Shown: positions 1 through 5,407, numbered from the stretch's first letter. The stretch: DNA of 5,604 nt from an uncultured Ruminococcus sp. (GCA_902798605.1 CADBXH010000160.1:1-5604); one strand, 5' to 3'. Translations and numbers: made by a program. Notes: generated by a model from the letters alone, not told the origin.

Positions 1-360
1 GCTGTCGATCCTGTCAAACAGCTTGTCGATCTTGTCGCTGATCTCGTCTAACTTCTGAGCGGTCTGATCTTCGGTGCCGACAAAGGAATCGAGCAGTCCG
101 CCGAGCGCCGGGGTAACGAACTTGCCCCAACCGGTGCACTCTTCAAGCACCTTGAAGATGGTCGATGAGGTGAGGTTCTTTACCGCGTTCAAATCGCTGT
201 CGAGTTTGATACTGTAGTCGTCGGTGATCGTCGTGCCGGCAGAAACGGTGTTTGAAGCCGCCGAAGCGCTTGTCAGCGCAACGGTGCCGACCGAACAAAC
301 GGTGATGGCCGATAATACTGTTGATATGATCCTTGTTTTGATTTTATTAGTCTTTTTCAT
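1..360 (-). CDS. Exported protein of unknown function, N-terminal part (cut by window edge)
   Basis: The frame is open from the ATG at 360 to the left edge, giving 120 residues; the C-terminus lies outside the window. Residues 1-34 form a typical Gram-positive signal peptide: a basic start (MKKTNKIKTR), a hydrophobic core, and an Ala-x-Ala cleavage site ending SASA, so the product should be secreted or surface exposed. The mature part begins with a Ser/Thr-rich stretch, then a Gly/Leu-rich segment near residues 78-95 (GWGKFVTPALGGLLDSFVG), then a charged heptad-like helix from about residue 99 (KLDEISDKIDKLFDRIDS) that suggests a coiled coil. The start is supported by AAAAGGAGA at 368-376, about 9 bases upstream, and a promoter at 428-456. 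I do not recognise the family. The Gly/Leu segment followed by a coiled coil could suit a membrane-interacting or scaffold protein, but that is a guess. Confidence 0.85.
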   Translation of the reverse strand, partial: MKKTNKIKTRIISTVLSAITVCSVGTVALTSASAASNTVSAGTTITDDYSIKLDSDLNAVKNLTSSTIFKVLEECTGWGKFVTPALGGLLDSFVGTEDQTAQKLDEISDKIDKLFDRIDS

Positions 361-427
361 GGTGTTATCTCCTTTTCTTTGATTTTGTTTTGGGATTTTG
401 TTTTCGTGTCCCCTTGACTTTGGCTAT

Positions 428-456
428 ATCATAACACCGATTTCAGGCAAATACAA
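428..456 (-). promoter_or_regulatory. Sigma-A-type promoter for the exported-protein gene at 1-360
   Basis: Read on the minus strand, a -35 hexamer TTGTAT (451-456) and a -10 hexamer TATGAT (428-433) are separated by exactly 17 bases. Transcription would start near 421, leaving a leader of about 60 bases before the ATG at 360. Identified by pattern only. Confidence 0.6.
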
Positions 457-559
457 TCTTCAAAAAAGCCGCTGTTTGTCTACATTTAGACGCTTTTCGG
501 GTCAAGTGTCTGTTTTTAGCCAGATGACCTGTTAATTGTCCGGCAACGTCAAATCTTTG

Positions 560-593
560 CTAAAAAATAAGGATTCCCGGTTAACGGAAATCC
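560..593 (-). terminator. Rho-independent terminator of the STAS gene
   Basis: On the minus strand a 9-bp stem (GGATTTCCG pairing with CGGGAATCC, one G-U pair) closes a 5-base loop TTAAC at 571-593. It is followed by the T-rich run TTATTTTTTAG. It begins about 20 bases after the STAS stop codon at 614-616, as expected for a terminator of that monocistronic transcript. Confidence 0.75.
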
Positions 594-613
594 CTGTTTG
601 ATATAACGTAGTA

Positions 614-910
614 TTATTTGATTTTCAGTACCTTGTACATTCCCGTAACGGTAAAGACGTTTTTGATGCTATCGTTTACGCCCGTTATTTCAACGCCGCC
701 CTTCTTCATCAGCTCGCGCTGAGCATACACCAGCACGCGCAAGCCTGCCGAGGTGATATAGTCTGTATTGGAAAAGTCAAAAATCATTTTATCGCATTTG
801 GGAAGATTTGATTTTACTGCTTCTTCCAACTCGGGAGCGGTCATCGTGTCGATTTTTCCTTCAACGGTCAGTGTGCAGGTGCTGCCCTTTTTTGATGATG
901 TAGCTTTCAT
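614..910 (-). CDS. STAS-domain protein, anti-sigma factor antagonist (SpoIIAA/RsbV type)
   Basis: This 98-residue protein is a single STAS domain, the usual size for SpoIIAA/RsbV-like anti-anti-sigma factors. The N-terminal strand TCTLTVEGKIDTMTAPELEE is followed by the core strand KMIFDFSNTDYITSAGLRVL (residues 41-60). In the family the serine of the SxG loop is phosphorylated by an anti-sigma kinase; here that would be Ser54 of ITSAGLR, with Thr53 beside it. Dephosphorylated antagonists bind the kinase and release its partner. A cytoplasmic location is expected, as there is no signal or membrane segment. The start is supported by GGAG (about 8 bases upstream) and a promoter at 943-971. The gene is divergent from a SpoIIE-type phosphatase that is its obvious candidate partner, but no kinase or sigma factor is in the window. 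The target could also be a non-sigma pathway, as in several STAS systems. Confidence 0.92.
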   Translation of the reverse strand: MKATSSKKGSTCTLTVEGKIDTMTAPELEEAVKSNLPKCDKMIFDFSNTDYITSAGLRVLVYAQRELMKKGGVEITGVNDSIKNVFTVTGMYKVLKIK

Positions 911-942
911 AGTTCATTCTCCGTTTTGTTTTTACTGCTTAT

Positions 943-971
943 AGTATAACACAGTGTTTTTGATTTGTCAT
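943..971 (-). promoter_or_regulatory. Promoter of the STAS gene
   Basis: On the minus strand, -35 ATGACA (966-971) and -10 TATACT (943-948) are 17 bases apart, and TG one base upstream of the -10 makes an extended -10. It predicts a start near 936 and a leader of about 25 bases before the ATG at 910. Five of six -35 positions and five of six -10 positions match consensus. Confidence 0.7.
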
Positions 972-999
972 TAAATCTGCGCAAATTTTTTAGTGACAA
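965..999. promoter_or_regulatory. Inverted repeat spanning both -35 elements of the divergent promoters (possible operator)
   Basis: The arms TTGTCATTAAA (965-975) and TTTAGTGACAA (989-999) are reverse complements at 10 of 11 positions and are separated by 13 bases, which include the palindrome TGCGCA (978-983). Each arm contains one promoter's -35 hexamer. The symmetry could be a binding site for a dimeric regulator that controls both genes, or it could simply arise because two similar -35 regions lie back to back. The extra identity in the flanking TAAA favours a bound site, but weakly. Confidence 0.45.
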
Positions 1000-1021
1000 T
1001 CGCCTCGGAATACTGTATAAT
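993..1021 (+). promoter_or_regulatory. Promoter of the SpoIIE-type phosphatase gene
   Basis: A -35 hexamer GTGACA (993-998) and a perfect -10 TATAAT (1016-1021) are separated by 17 bases. The predicted start near 1028 leaves a very short leader of about 17 bases carrying the ribosome binding site. It is divergent from the STAS promoter, with the two -35 elements 21 bases apart. Confidence 0.75.
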
Positions 1022-1031
1022 AATGATAATC

Positions 1032-1037
1032 GGGAGG
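1032..1037 (+). promoter_or_regulatory. Ribosome binding site that decides the phosphatase start
   Basis: GGGAGG lies 7 bases before the ATG at 1045 but only 1 base before the in-frame GTG at 1039. Normal spacing therefore selects the ATG, making the protein 527 residues rather than 529. Confidence 0.75.
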
Positions 1038-1044
1038 TGTGCGT

Positions 1045-2628
1045 ATGAAATCTTCTATATTCAAAAAGGTAGCGCTTTGGCTGCTGATTATCATTACCGC
1101 TGTTGAGGTCGTGATGTTTGCCGCTTTATACACCTACACCTATAATAAAGCAGTTGCCGAAGCGACCGCCGATATCACGAAAGCCGCCAAGGATGCCGCC
1201 GAGCTTGTCACTTTTACCGACCCGGACAAGTATGATATTGAATCGACTGATGAACAGATCATAACATCTGTGCTTACCAACGCCTGCAATCAGTATGAAG
1301 TGGATATAATCTACTTTCTTTTGCCGAATTTGCGGGATAACACGGTCATGTATTTGACGCGCGGCACCAGCGCGCTTCAAGGGTCAAAAGAGGATTCGCA
1401 CCCTGTAAACGATTTAACGGGTCATTATGTTGAAGGCGGCTTGACCGATGAGATGAAAAGAGCCTTTGAGGGCGACGAAAGCGGCATTGTCGTTCATATC
1501 ACGAACAAAAACGAGGACAAGCTGGCTTGTTATATGCCGGTTTGGTATTACGGAGATTCCGAAAATGGAAAAGCAGGCGCAAAAATCAAATCAATTGTGA
1601 GCGCCGAGATATCCCTTCAAAATGTAACAAGTGATTTTAAAAAGAAATTCCGCGAATTTGCGGTTATTATGGTTATAGTCACGCTGACGGTAGGCATCTC
1701 GGCGGCAGTCATCCTGTATTTTAGAGTATCGAAGCCGCTGAAAAAAATCAGTATGAGAATGAAGGGCTTTGTCTCAGACCGTGACGCGGGATTTGAAAAG
1801 CTGCCTGTCAAGGGTACGGACGAGCTTGCCGAAATGTCAGATTCCTTTAACACAATGGCAGATGAGCTTGAGCAATACATCGATGACGTTGCAGAGCTGA
1901 ACCGGCAAAAAGCCGAGCTGAACATTGCTCAAACCATTCAGCTGGGCTTACTGGAACCGGACTACTTTGAAAACGACAAGGTAAAAATCAACGCTTCGAT
2001 GACGACCGCAAGGGTTGTCGGCGGCGATTTGTATGATTATCGTATTTTGGATAACGGCAGCGTTTTTGTCGCAATCGGAGACGTTTCGGGCAAGGGTATC
2101 ACCGCCGCGCTGTTTATGGCACGCGCGATCACTCTGCTGAACAACTACGCAAAGCTCGGTTACTCTCCCGCAAAAATGCTGTTTGAATTCAATAACAATC
2201 TTGCGGCGCATAATCCGAATATGATGTTTATTACGGCATTTGTCGCAGTATACGATCCGAAAGCGGGAGAATTGATCTACTCTAACGCAGGTCATAACTA
2301 TCCGTATATCATATCAGACAAGCTGACCGCACTGAATACTGAAAACGGTATTATGGCAGGCTCGTTTGAAGATGTCGAGTTCCCCGAATACACTGTTAAA
2401 ATGAAACCCGGCGACTGCCTGTTTATGTATACCGACGGTGTAACGGAAGCGGCGAACAAAAGCGGCGAGCTATTCGGTGAAACGCAGCTGGAGGAAGTTT
2501 TGCATAAAAACAAAGATTGTGCAGATAATCTGCTGAACGCTGTAACTGCGGAAATCAATGGCTTTGCTCAAGGATCAGAGCAATCGGACGATATGACGAT
2601 GCTTACACTCCAAATCAAGCCCGACTGA
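1045..2628 (+). CDS. Membrane sensor PP2C-type serine phosphatase (HAMP-SpoIIE/RsbU)
   Basis: This 527-residue protein is a likely trigger of a partner switch, removing phosphate from a STAS antagonist. In order: a transmembrane helix at about residues 9-30; an extracytoplasmic region at about 31-204, Cache-like in length and position though I cannot confirm the fold; a second transmembrane helix at about 205-226; a HAMP domain at about 227-279 (RVSKPLKKISMRMKGF, DELAEMSDSFNTMADELEQ); a helical linker with AQTIQLGLLEP (295-305); then a SpoIIE PP2C domain to the end. Metal-binding aspartates are intact: D328 in GGDLYDY, D345 in IGDVSGKGITAALFMA, D464 in YTDGVTEA and D515/D516 in QSDDMTM. The catalytic domain appears full length. 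The linker matches the regulatory helix known to control RsbU/SpoIIE phosphatases. It is divergent from the STAS gene at 614-910, its likely substrate, and has its own promoter (993-1021) and terminator (2683-2714). The sensed signal is unknown. Confidence 0.93.
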   Translation: MKSSIFKKVALWLLIIITAVEVVMFAALYTYTYNKAVAEATADITKAAKDAAELVTFTDPDKYDIESTDEQIITSVLTNACNQYEVDIIYFLLPNLRDNTVMYLTRGTSALQGSKEDSHPVNDLTGHYVEGGLTDEMKRAFEGDESGIVVHITNKNEDKLACYMPVWYYGDSENGKAGAKIKSIVSAEISLQNVTSDFKKKFREFAVIMVIVTLTVGISAAVILYFRVSKPLKKISMRMKGFVSDRDAGFEKLPVKGTDELAEMSDSFNTMADELEQYIDDVAELNRQKAELNIAQTIQLGLLEPDYFENDKVKINASMTTARVVGGDLYDYRILDNGSVFVAIGDVSGKGITAALFMARAITLLNNYAKLGYSPAKMLFEFNNNLAAHNPNMMFITAFVAVYDPKAGELIYSNAGHNYPYIISDKLTALNTENGIMAGSFEDVEFPEYTVKMKPGDCLFMYTDGVTEAANKSGELFGETQLEEVLHKNKDCADNLLNAVTAEINGFAQGSEQSDDMTMLTLQIKPD

Positions 2629-2682
2629 TGAACAACACATAACAAATCACATATATAGGCAGATCGATATCGACCTGTCCCA

Positions 2683-2714
2683 AAAAAGACACTTCACCCT
2701 CGAAGTGTCTTTTT
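2683..2714 (+). terminator. Strong rho-independent terminator after the phosphatase gene
   Basis: The GACACTTC/GAAGTGTC stem (2688-2695 with 2702-2709) closes a 6-base loop ACCCTC, is extended by five A-T pairs, and ends in TTTTT (2710-2714). It lies about 55 bases after the phosphatase stop. A run of A on the other side means it could also terminate minus-strand transcripts, though no minus gene enters it. Confidence 0.88.
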
Positions 2715-2741
2715 ATAGACGAATCACGCGGAAATCGTATG

Positions 2742-2770
2742 TTGTATTCCATCAAAAAGAATGATAGTAT
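2742..2770 (+). promoter_or_regulatory. Probable promoter of the lipoprotein gene
   Basis: TTGTAT (2742-2747) and TAGTAT (2765-2770) are 17 bases apart, just past the terminator. The predicted start near 2777 gives a leader of about 55 bases. The -10 matches consensus at only four positions, but the position after a terminator and before an isolated gene supports it. Confidence 0.45.
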
Positions 2771-2831
2771 ATAGCCACAGAAGAGAAAAACATAAATAAA
2801 CAAAACAAATTCCAATAAAGAGGTAATCAAA

Positions 2832-3398
2832 ATGAAAAAGACAACAAATAAAAAAACAACAGCTACAGTCATCGGAGCATTCGCGCTTTGCGTTTGCGCA
2901 GTTACCGCAACACTCTGCTTCACAGGATGCGGCAGTAATAATAACAGCTCCAAAACGGAAACAACGGCAGCACCCACAACGGTCGCCGCGGCAACCGCTG
3001 CGCCCGCAACCACTCCTGCTGCAAGCGTTCAGAACAGTTCCGACAATCAAAACACCGGCAGCACACAAAACAGTGCGGCAGCCGACAAACAGGAGTCGCA
3101 GGCTAATCAGCAAAAAGCAGCTTTTAAAGCATGCGAGGCAGCTGCAAACCTTTACGGCAAAGGCAACTGGGGCGTTGCGAGCATTGAAACAAAGACCACC
3201 GATGCCGGCACGGAAATGTACTATATCGGCGTAATGAACTACTCCGATTCTCAGTCTAAGACATATTACTTTTATGTTGACGGCGAAAACTGCTCACCTG
3301 ACAACTCAGCTAACGATCAGACGTCCTCTTCCGTCAATCAGGAGGAAAACGCAAATAAGATGAAGGCTGTTCAGAAGCTGGCACGTATCAAGCTGTGA
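2832..3398 (+). CDS. Lipoprotein of unknown function, truncated by a frameshift in its second repeat domain
   Basis: This 188-residue exported protein has a basic start (MKKTTNKKTTATVIG), a hydrophobic core and a lipobox-like CFTGC with Cys33 as the likely lipidated residue; Phe at -3 is unusual. A linker rich in Ala, Thr, Ser, Asn and Gln spans about residues 34-93, typical of surface lipoproteins that hold a domain away from the membrane. The single intact domain (about 94-158) contains NWGVASIETK, MYYIGVMNYSDSQ and YYFYVDGENCSPDN and looks beta-rich with conserved aromatics. A second Ser/Asn/Gln-rich linker (159-172) follows, then a second domain starts (NANKMKAVQK) but runs out of frame and stops at 3396-3398. 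The rest of that domain is readable in the next frame to 3522. Start support is AAAGAGG at 2817-2823, 8 bases upstream. Family not recognised; the domain may bind a ligand at the cell surface, but this is unproven. Confidence 0.85.
   Translation: MKKTTNKKTTATVIGAFALCVCAVTATLCFTGCGSNNNSSKTETTAAPTTVAAATAAPATTPAASVQNSSDNQNTGSTQNSAAADKQESQANQQKAAFKACEAAANLYGKGNWGVASIETKTTDAGTEMYYIGVMNYSDSQSKTYYFYVDGENCSPDNSANDQTSSSVNQEENANKMKAVQKLARIKL
3165..3305 (+). repeat. Domain repeat copy 1 (intact, inside the lipoprotein)
   Basis: This stretch encodes 47 residues, from NWGVASIETK to ENCSPDN, and aligns without gaps to the out-of-frame copy at 3376-3519 until the last residues. By my count 23 of 47 residues are identical, including W, YYIGV, DSQ, YFY, DG and C. 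It marks the lipoprotein as an originally two-domain tandem-repeat protein. Confidence 0.8.
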
Positions 3399-3522
3399 AC
3401 AGCAGACTTCATCCGACGGCTCGGCTGTATATTATATCGGAGTAACGAACTCCACCGATTCGCAGGGTACAACTCATTACTTCTATGCTGACGGCAGCAC
3501 CTGCACACCGGCAGACAATTAA
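3376..3522 (+). pseudogene. Out-of-frame remnant of the second lipoprotein domain
   Basis: In the frame one base ahead of the lipoprotein this stretch reads SWHVSSCEQQTSSDGSAV, YYIGVTNSTDSQGTTHYFY, ADGSTCTPADN and then stops at 3520-3522. It matches copy 1 (3165-3305) residue for residue over its whole length. It has no start codon after the in-frame stop at 3361-3363, so it cannot be translated on its own by a normal route. Between the shared K codon and the shared W codon, copy 2 is 38 bases shorter than copy 1 (3375-3379 against 3126-3168). 38 is not a multiple of three, so a deletion of that size would explain the frame change. The original protein would then have been about 240 residues with two surface domains. 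A sequencing error alone would not account for the missing bases. Confidence 0.75.
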
Positions 3523-3576
3523 GCATGATTTTTTTATGAGGATGATAAAGCTCCGCGTATAAAATATCTTTTCAGC

Positions 3577-3616
3577 AACGGCAGAAGAAAAACAAAAATG
3601 TTTTTCTTCTGCCGTT
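3577..3616. terminator. 18-bp perfect inverted repeat between convergent genes, probable bidirectional terminator
   Basis: Arms at 3577-3594 and 3599-3616 are perfect reverse complements around the loop AAAA. It lies between the plus-strand lipoprotein (and its remnant to 3522) and the minus-strand DUF218 gene ending at 3745, where a shared terminator is expected. The T-run is inside the stem (TGTTTTTC) rather than directly after it; on the plus strand a T-rich stretch GATTTTTTC begins about 8 bases later. It is therefore not a textbook terminator and could instead be a stable 3'-end hairpin or a small palindromic element. I see no further gene in 3617-3744. Confidence 0.6.
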
Positions 3617-3744
3617 ATGCCTTTGATTTTTTCTTTTTCAAAATCTGATACACTTGTGGTGTACCGCCGTTACATCAAATATCAGCCTATCTATTTGTTT
3701 TCTCAGAAAGTGGCAGCACCTTTTATACGTTGTCGACCTTAATT

Positions 3745-4932
3745 CTAATAGCGAATAATAAGGTACAAAACAAGCATGACTGCAAAGAACAGGAAAATGA
3801 ACAAAAGATGCTTCCATTTCTTTTCCCACAGCAGTCCGATGAATTCTCTGACGAACGCGTTTGGGAAGAAATAGAGCTTTGTTTTTGCTGATAGTCCTTT
3901 GACTCTCATTTTCAGCTTTTCCGCCAGCGTATAACCGCGGAACACATGGTAATTGGTGGTCGAAAAGCCGACTTTGACGGTATAGATATCGCCGGCATCC
4001 TGCTCAATGACTGTTTTTGAGAACGCCATGTTTTGGTAGGTATTAACTGATCGATCTTCTTTCAATATTCTCTCCTCCGGAACACCCATTTCCATCAGAC
4101 AACGCTTCATGCTTTCCGACTCACTGATCACTTCGTCGCTGCCCTGACCGCCTGACGGAACAAACACAGCGTGCTTTCCGGTTGACTGAAACTGCTCCTG
4201 CTCAAAATCATAGGCGCGCTGCACCCTGCCCCGGAGGATTGGCGTCGGCGTACCGTCCTTCCGGATGGCGCATCCGAGGATGATGATATAGTCCATATCA
4301 TACGGCGGATTGTAACGCGTGGACGCGACCGCGCAAAACATCGTCGAGAGGAACATGCACTCGAAGTAGCTCAGCAAAAACGCAACTCCGATATTCGCCA
4401 GCATAGCGAAATAATACAGCGCGTCGGGTTGAATGACGCTGTAGTTATCGCTTAAACGGATCGTCAGTATGCCGCCTGCGACCAGCACAGCAATCACAAC
4501 GCCCAGCAGGTTTTGCAAGCGGAAGCCCTCCTTGACAACCAGCCAAATATTGCTGACGGCAAGCGACGCAGCAACCATGATAACGGGAATCTCCGAAAAC
4601 ATCACAAAGCGGTTGCCGCTGCTCACAATCAGCGCAAGAATATCCTTGGTGCTGACAGCTTTGCCAAATCGGCTCCATAGCTGGGAATCCGTCAGGGTGA
4701 CGATGACATTCAACAGGAGAAACAGAATGACGCCGCCGATGATGACCATTGAATAATAAAATTCTCCGTTTCTTTGTTTTTCCCGAAAGGACAGCGAAAG
4801 AACGGCAACAATCAGCAACATCGCCGCCACCCCCAGCGGGATTACTGCCTTCAGCGACGTAAAGCTATCGATCGTCAAATCGTAGACCACGCCAATGGGC
4901 AGCACGCGAAACGCAGTCGCCGGGGTTAACAC
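3745..4932 (-). CDS. Multi-pass membrane protein with C-terminal YdcF/DUF218 domain (C-terminal part of a split gene)
   Basis: This frame encodes up to 395 residues. Several hydrophobic segments (about 29-48, 61-80, 109-131, 143-158, 171-200) precede a DUF218 domain at about 214-360, and a last transmembrane helix (about 375-393) ends in basic residues. Family motifs are present: DYIIILGCAI, PILRGRVQRA, VPSGGQGSDEVISESESM, EDRSVNTYQN and STTNYHVFRG. DUF218 proteins (YdcF, SanA, ElyC) are linked to cell-envelope functions, but the reaction of this one is unknown. The only start for this frame is a GTG at 4932 with no good ribosome binding site, and a stop lies just upstream at 4936-4938. The first residues (TAFRVLPIGVVYDLTI) read as the continuation of the frame at 4865-5179. 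I therefore take this as the downstream part of one gene broken near 4915. It is downstream of the promoter at 5216-5244. Confidence 0.85.
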   Translation of the reverse strand: MLTPATAFRVLPIGVVYDLTIDSFTSLKAVIPLGVAAMLLIVAVLSLSFREKQRNGEFYYSMVIIGGVILFLLLNVIVTLTDSQLWSRFGKAVSTKDILALIVSSGNRFVMFSEIPVIMVAASLAVSNIWLVVKEGFRLQNLLGVVIAVLVAGGILTIRLSDNYSVIQPDALYYFAMLANIGVAFLLSYFECMFLSTMFCAVASTRYNPPYDMDYIIILGCAIRKDGTPTPILRGRVQRAYDFEQEQFQSTGKHAVFVPSGGQGSDEVISESESMKRCLMEMGVPEERILKEDRSVNTYQNMAFSKTVIEQDAGDIYTVKVGFSTTNYHVFRGYTLAEKLKMRVKGLSAKTKLYFFPNAFVREFIGLLWEKKWKHLLFIFLFFAVMLVLYLIIRY

Positions 4933-5179
4933 CTTCTACAGTGACCTTCAACCCGTTGTCCCCTTCTTCTGTATAATTCTCCACGGAAACGATCTTGGCA
5001 ACCGTTTCGTCTGAGCTTTTCGCATGAACCTGATCGGCTTCAAGGTGTTTCGCTCCGACGTTTTCCGTGTAGCTGTACTTGCCGCTGACACAAACGGTAT
5101 AGACCATAAAAGCGATGAGCATTGCTAAAAGGGACAGCGCCAAAACAATATGACGGGGTTTAATCTTAAACTTCTTCAT
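4865..5179 (-). CDS. N-terminal part of the YdcF/DUF218 membrane protein (frameshifted, split gene)
   Basis: This frame gives 104 residues. It has a basic start (MKKFKIKPRH), a transmembrane helix at about 11-31, then an extracytoplasmic stretch with alternating strands, SDETVAKIVSVENYTEEGD and GLKVTVEGVNPGD (to residue 88). The tail after residue 88 (CVSRAAHWRGLRFDDR) is the shadow of the other frame and is probably not native. Joining residue 88 to the frame at 3745-4932 gives GVNPGD-(T)-AFRVLPIG, a smooth beta-rich, Ig-like segment, and a protein of about 478 residues. A 2-base loss (for example GACACT to GACT) or one extra base near 4915 would produce the break. The start is supported by GAGG at 5185-5188 and a strong promoter at 5216-5244. 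If the break is real, the product is a small one-helix membrane protein and the DUF218 part is probably not made. Confidence 0.75.
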   Translation of the reverse strand: MKKFKIKPRHIVLALSLLAMLIAFMVYTVCVSGKYSYTENVGAKHLEADQVHAKSSDETVAKIVSVENYTEEGDNGLKVTVEGVNPGDCVSRAAHWRGLRFDDR

Positions 5180-5215
5180 AATGACCTCGCTTGCACTTTA
5201 ATATCGATTGATTAT

Positions 5216-5244
5216 ATTATAGAGGAACACATAATAGATTTCAA
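5216..5244 (-). promoter_or_regulatory. Strong sigma-A-type promoter of the split DUF218 gene
   Basis: On the minus strand TTGAAA (5239-5244) and a perfect TATAAT (5216-5221) are 17 bases apart. The predicted start near 5209 leaves a leader of about 30 bases before the ATG at 5179. It is the best promoter match in the window. Confidence 0.8.
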
Positions 5245-5351
5245 GGGTCTGTCGGTTGCTTTTAGATAATAAAAGAGCATATTCGGTACCGCAAAGGTTA
5301 CATCGAAAATATACAAAAGTCCCAACAGCTTTGTGCAATATAGAAAAAAAC

Positions 5352-5380
5352 CGGACATTCAAAGCAACCTGTGGTATGTT
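5352..5380 (+). promoter_or_regulatory. Possible promoter of the DUF6809-like gene
   Basis: CGGACA (5352-5357) and TATGTT (5375-5380) are 17 bases apart, with TG one base upstream of the -10 (extended -10 form). Both hexamers match consensus at only four positions, so this is a weak call that rests partly on its place just before the gene. Confidence 0.3.
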
Positions 5381-5407
5381 GTTGTGCTTGGAAAGAACGG
5401 TGAGAAA

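Noticed and set aside
489..517. Imperfect hairpin (GACGCTT with AAGTGTC) followed by GTTTTT on the plus strand.
   Set aside because: It resembles a weak terminator, but no plus-strand gene lies upstream of it and the STAS gene already has a better terminator at 560-593.
1039..1044. GTG at 1039 as the phosphatase start, two codons upstream of the ATG.
   Set aside because: The GGGAGG ribosome site is only one base from this GTG, while its spacing to the ATG at 1045 is normal.
1126..2558. Four minus-strand open frames inside the phosphatase gene.
   Set aside because: They lie wholly within a clearly coding plus-strand gene, lack ribosome sites and family-like sequence, and read as shadows.
2615..3113. 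Two minus-strand open frames across the lipoprotein start.
   Set aside because: Their Ala/Val-rich and Cys-rich sequences are the complement of the Thr/Ala/Asn-rich lipoprotein linker, and one runs through the terminator at 2683-2714.
3617..3742. Plus-strand small open frame starting MPLIFSFSK, about 41 codons.
   Set aside because: It has no ribosome site, starts directly after the palindrome and shows no recognisable sequence; it is most likely chance.
3638..3829. Minus-strand 63-codon open frame overlapping the end of the DUF218 gene.
   Set aside because: It is out of frame with the DUF218 gene, overlaps its coding end and has no start signals.
4445..4756. Open frames on both strands inside the DUF218 gene.
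   Set aside because: They are shadows of the membrane-segment coding region, with no ribosome site and atypical composition.
5266..5343. Plus-strand fragment reading KEHIRYRKGYIENIQKSQQ before a stop.
   Set aside because: It has coding-like composition but no start codon and a stop directly upstream at 5263-5265; too short to support as a gene or a named remnant.
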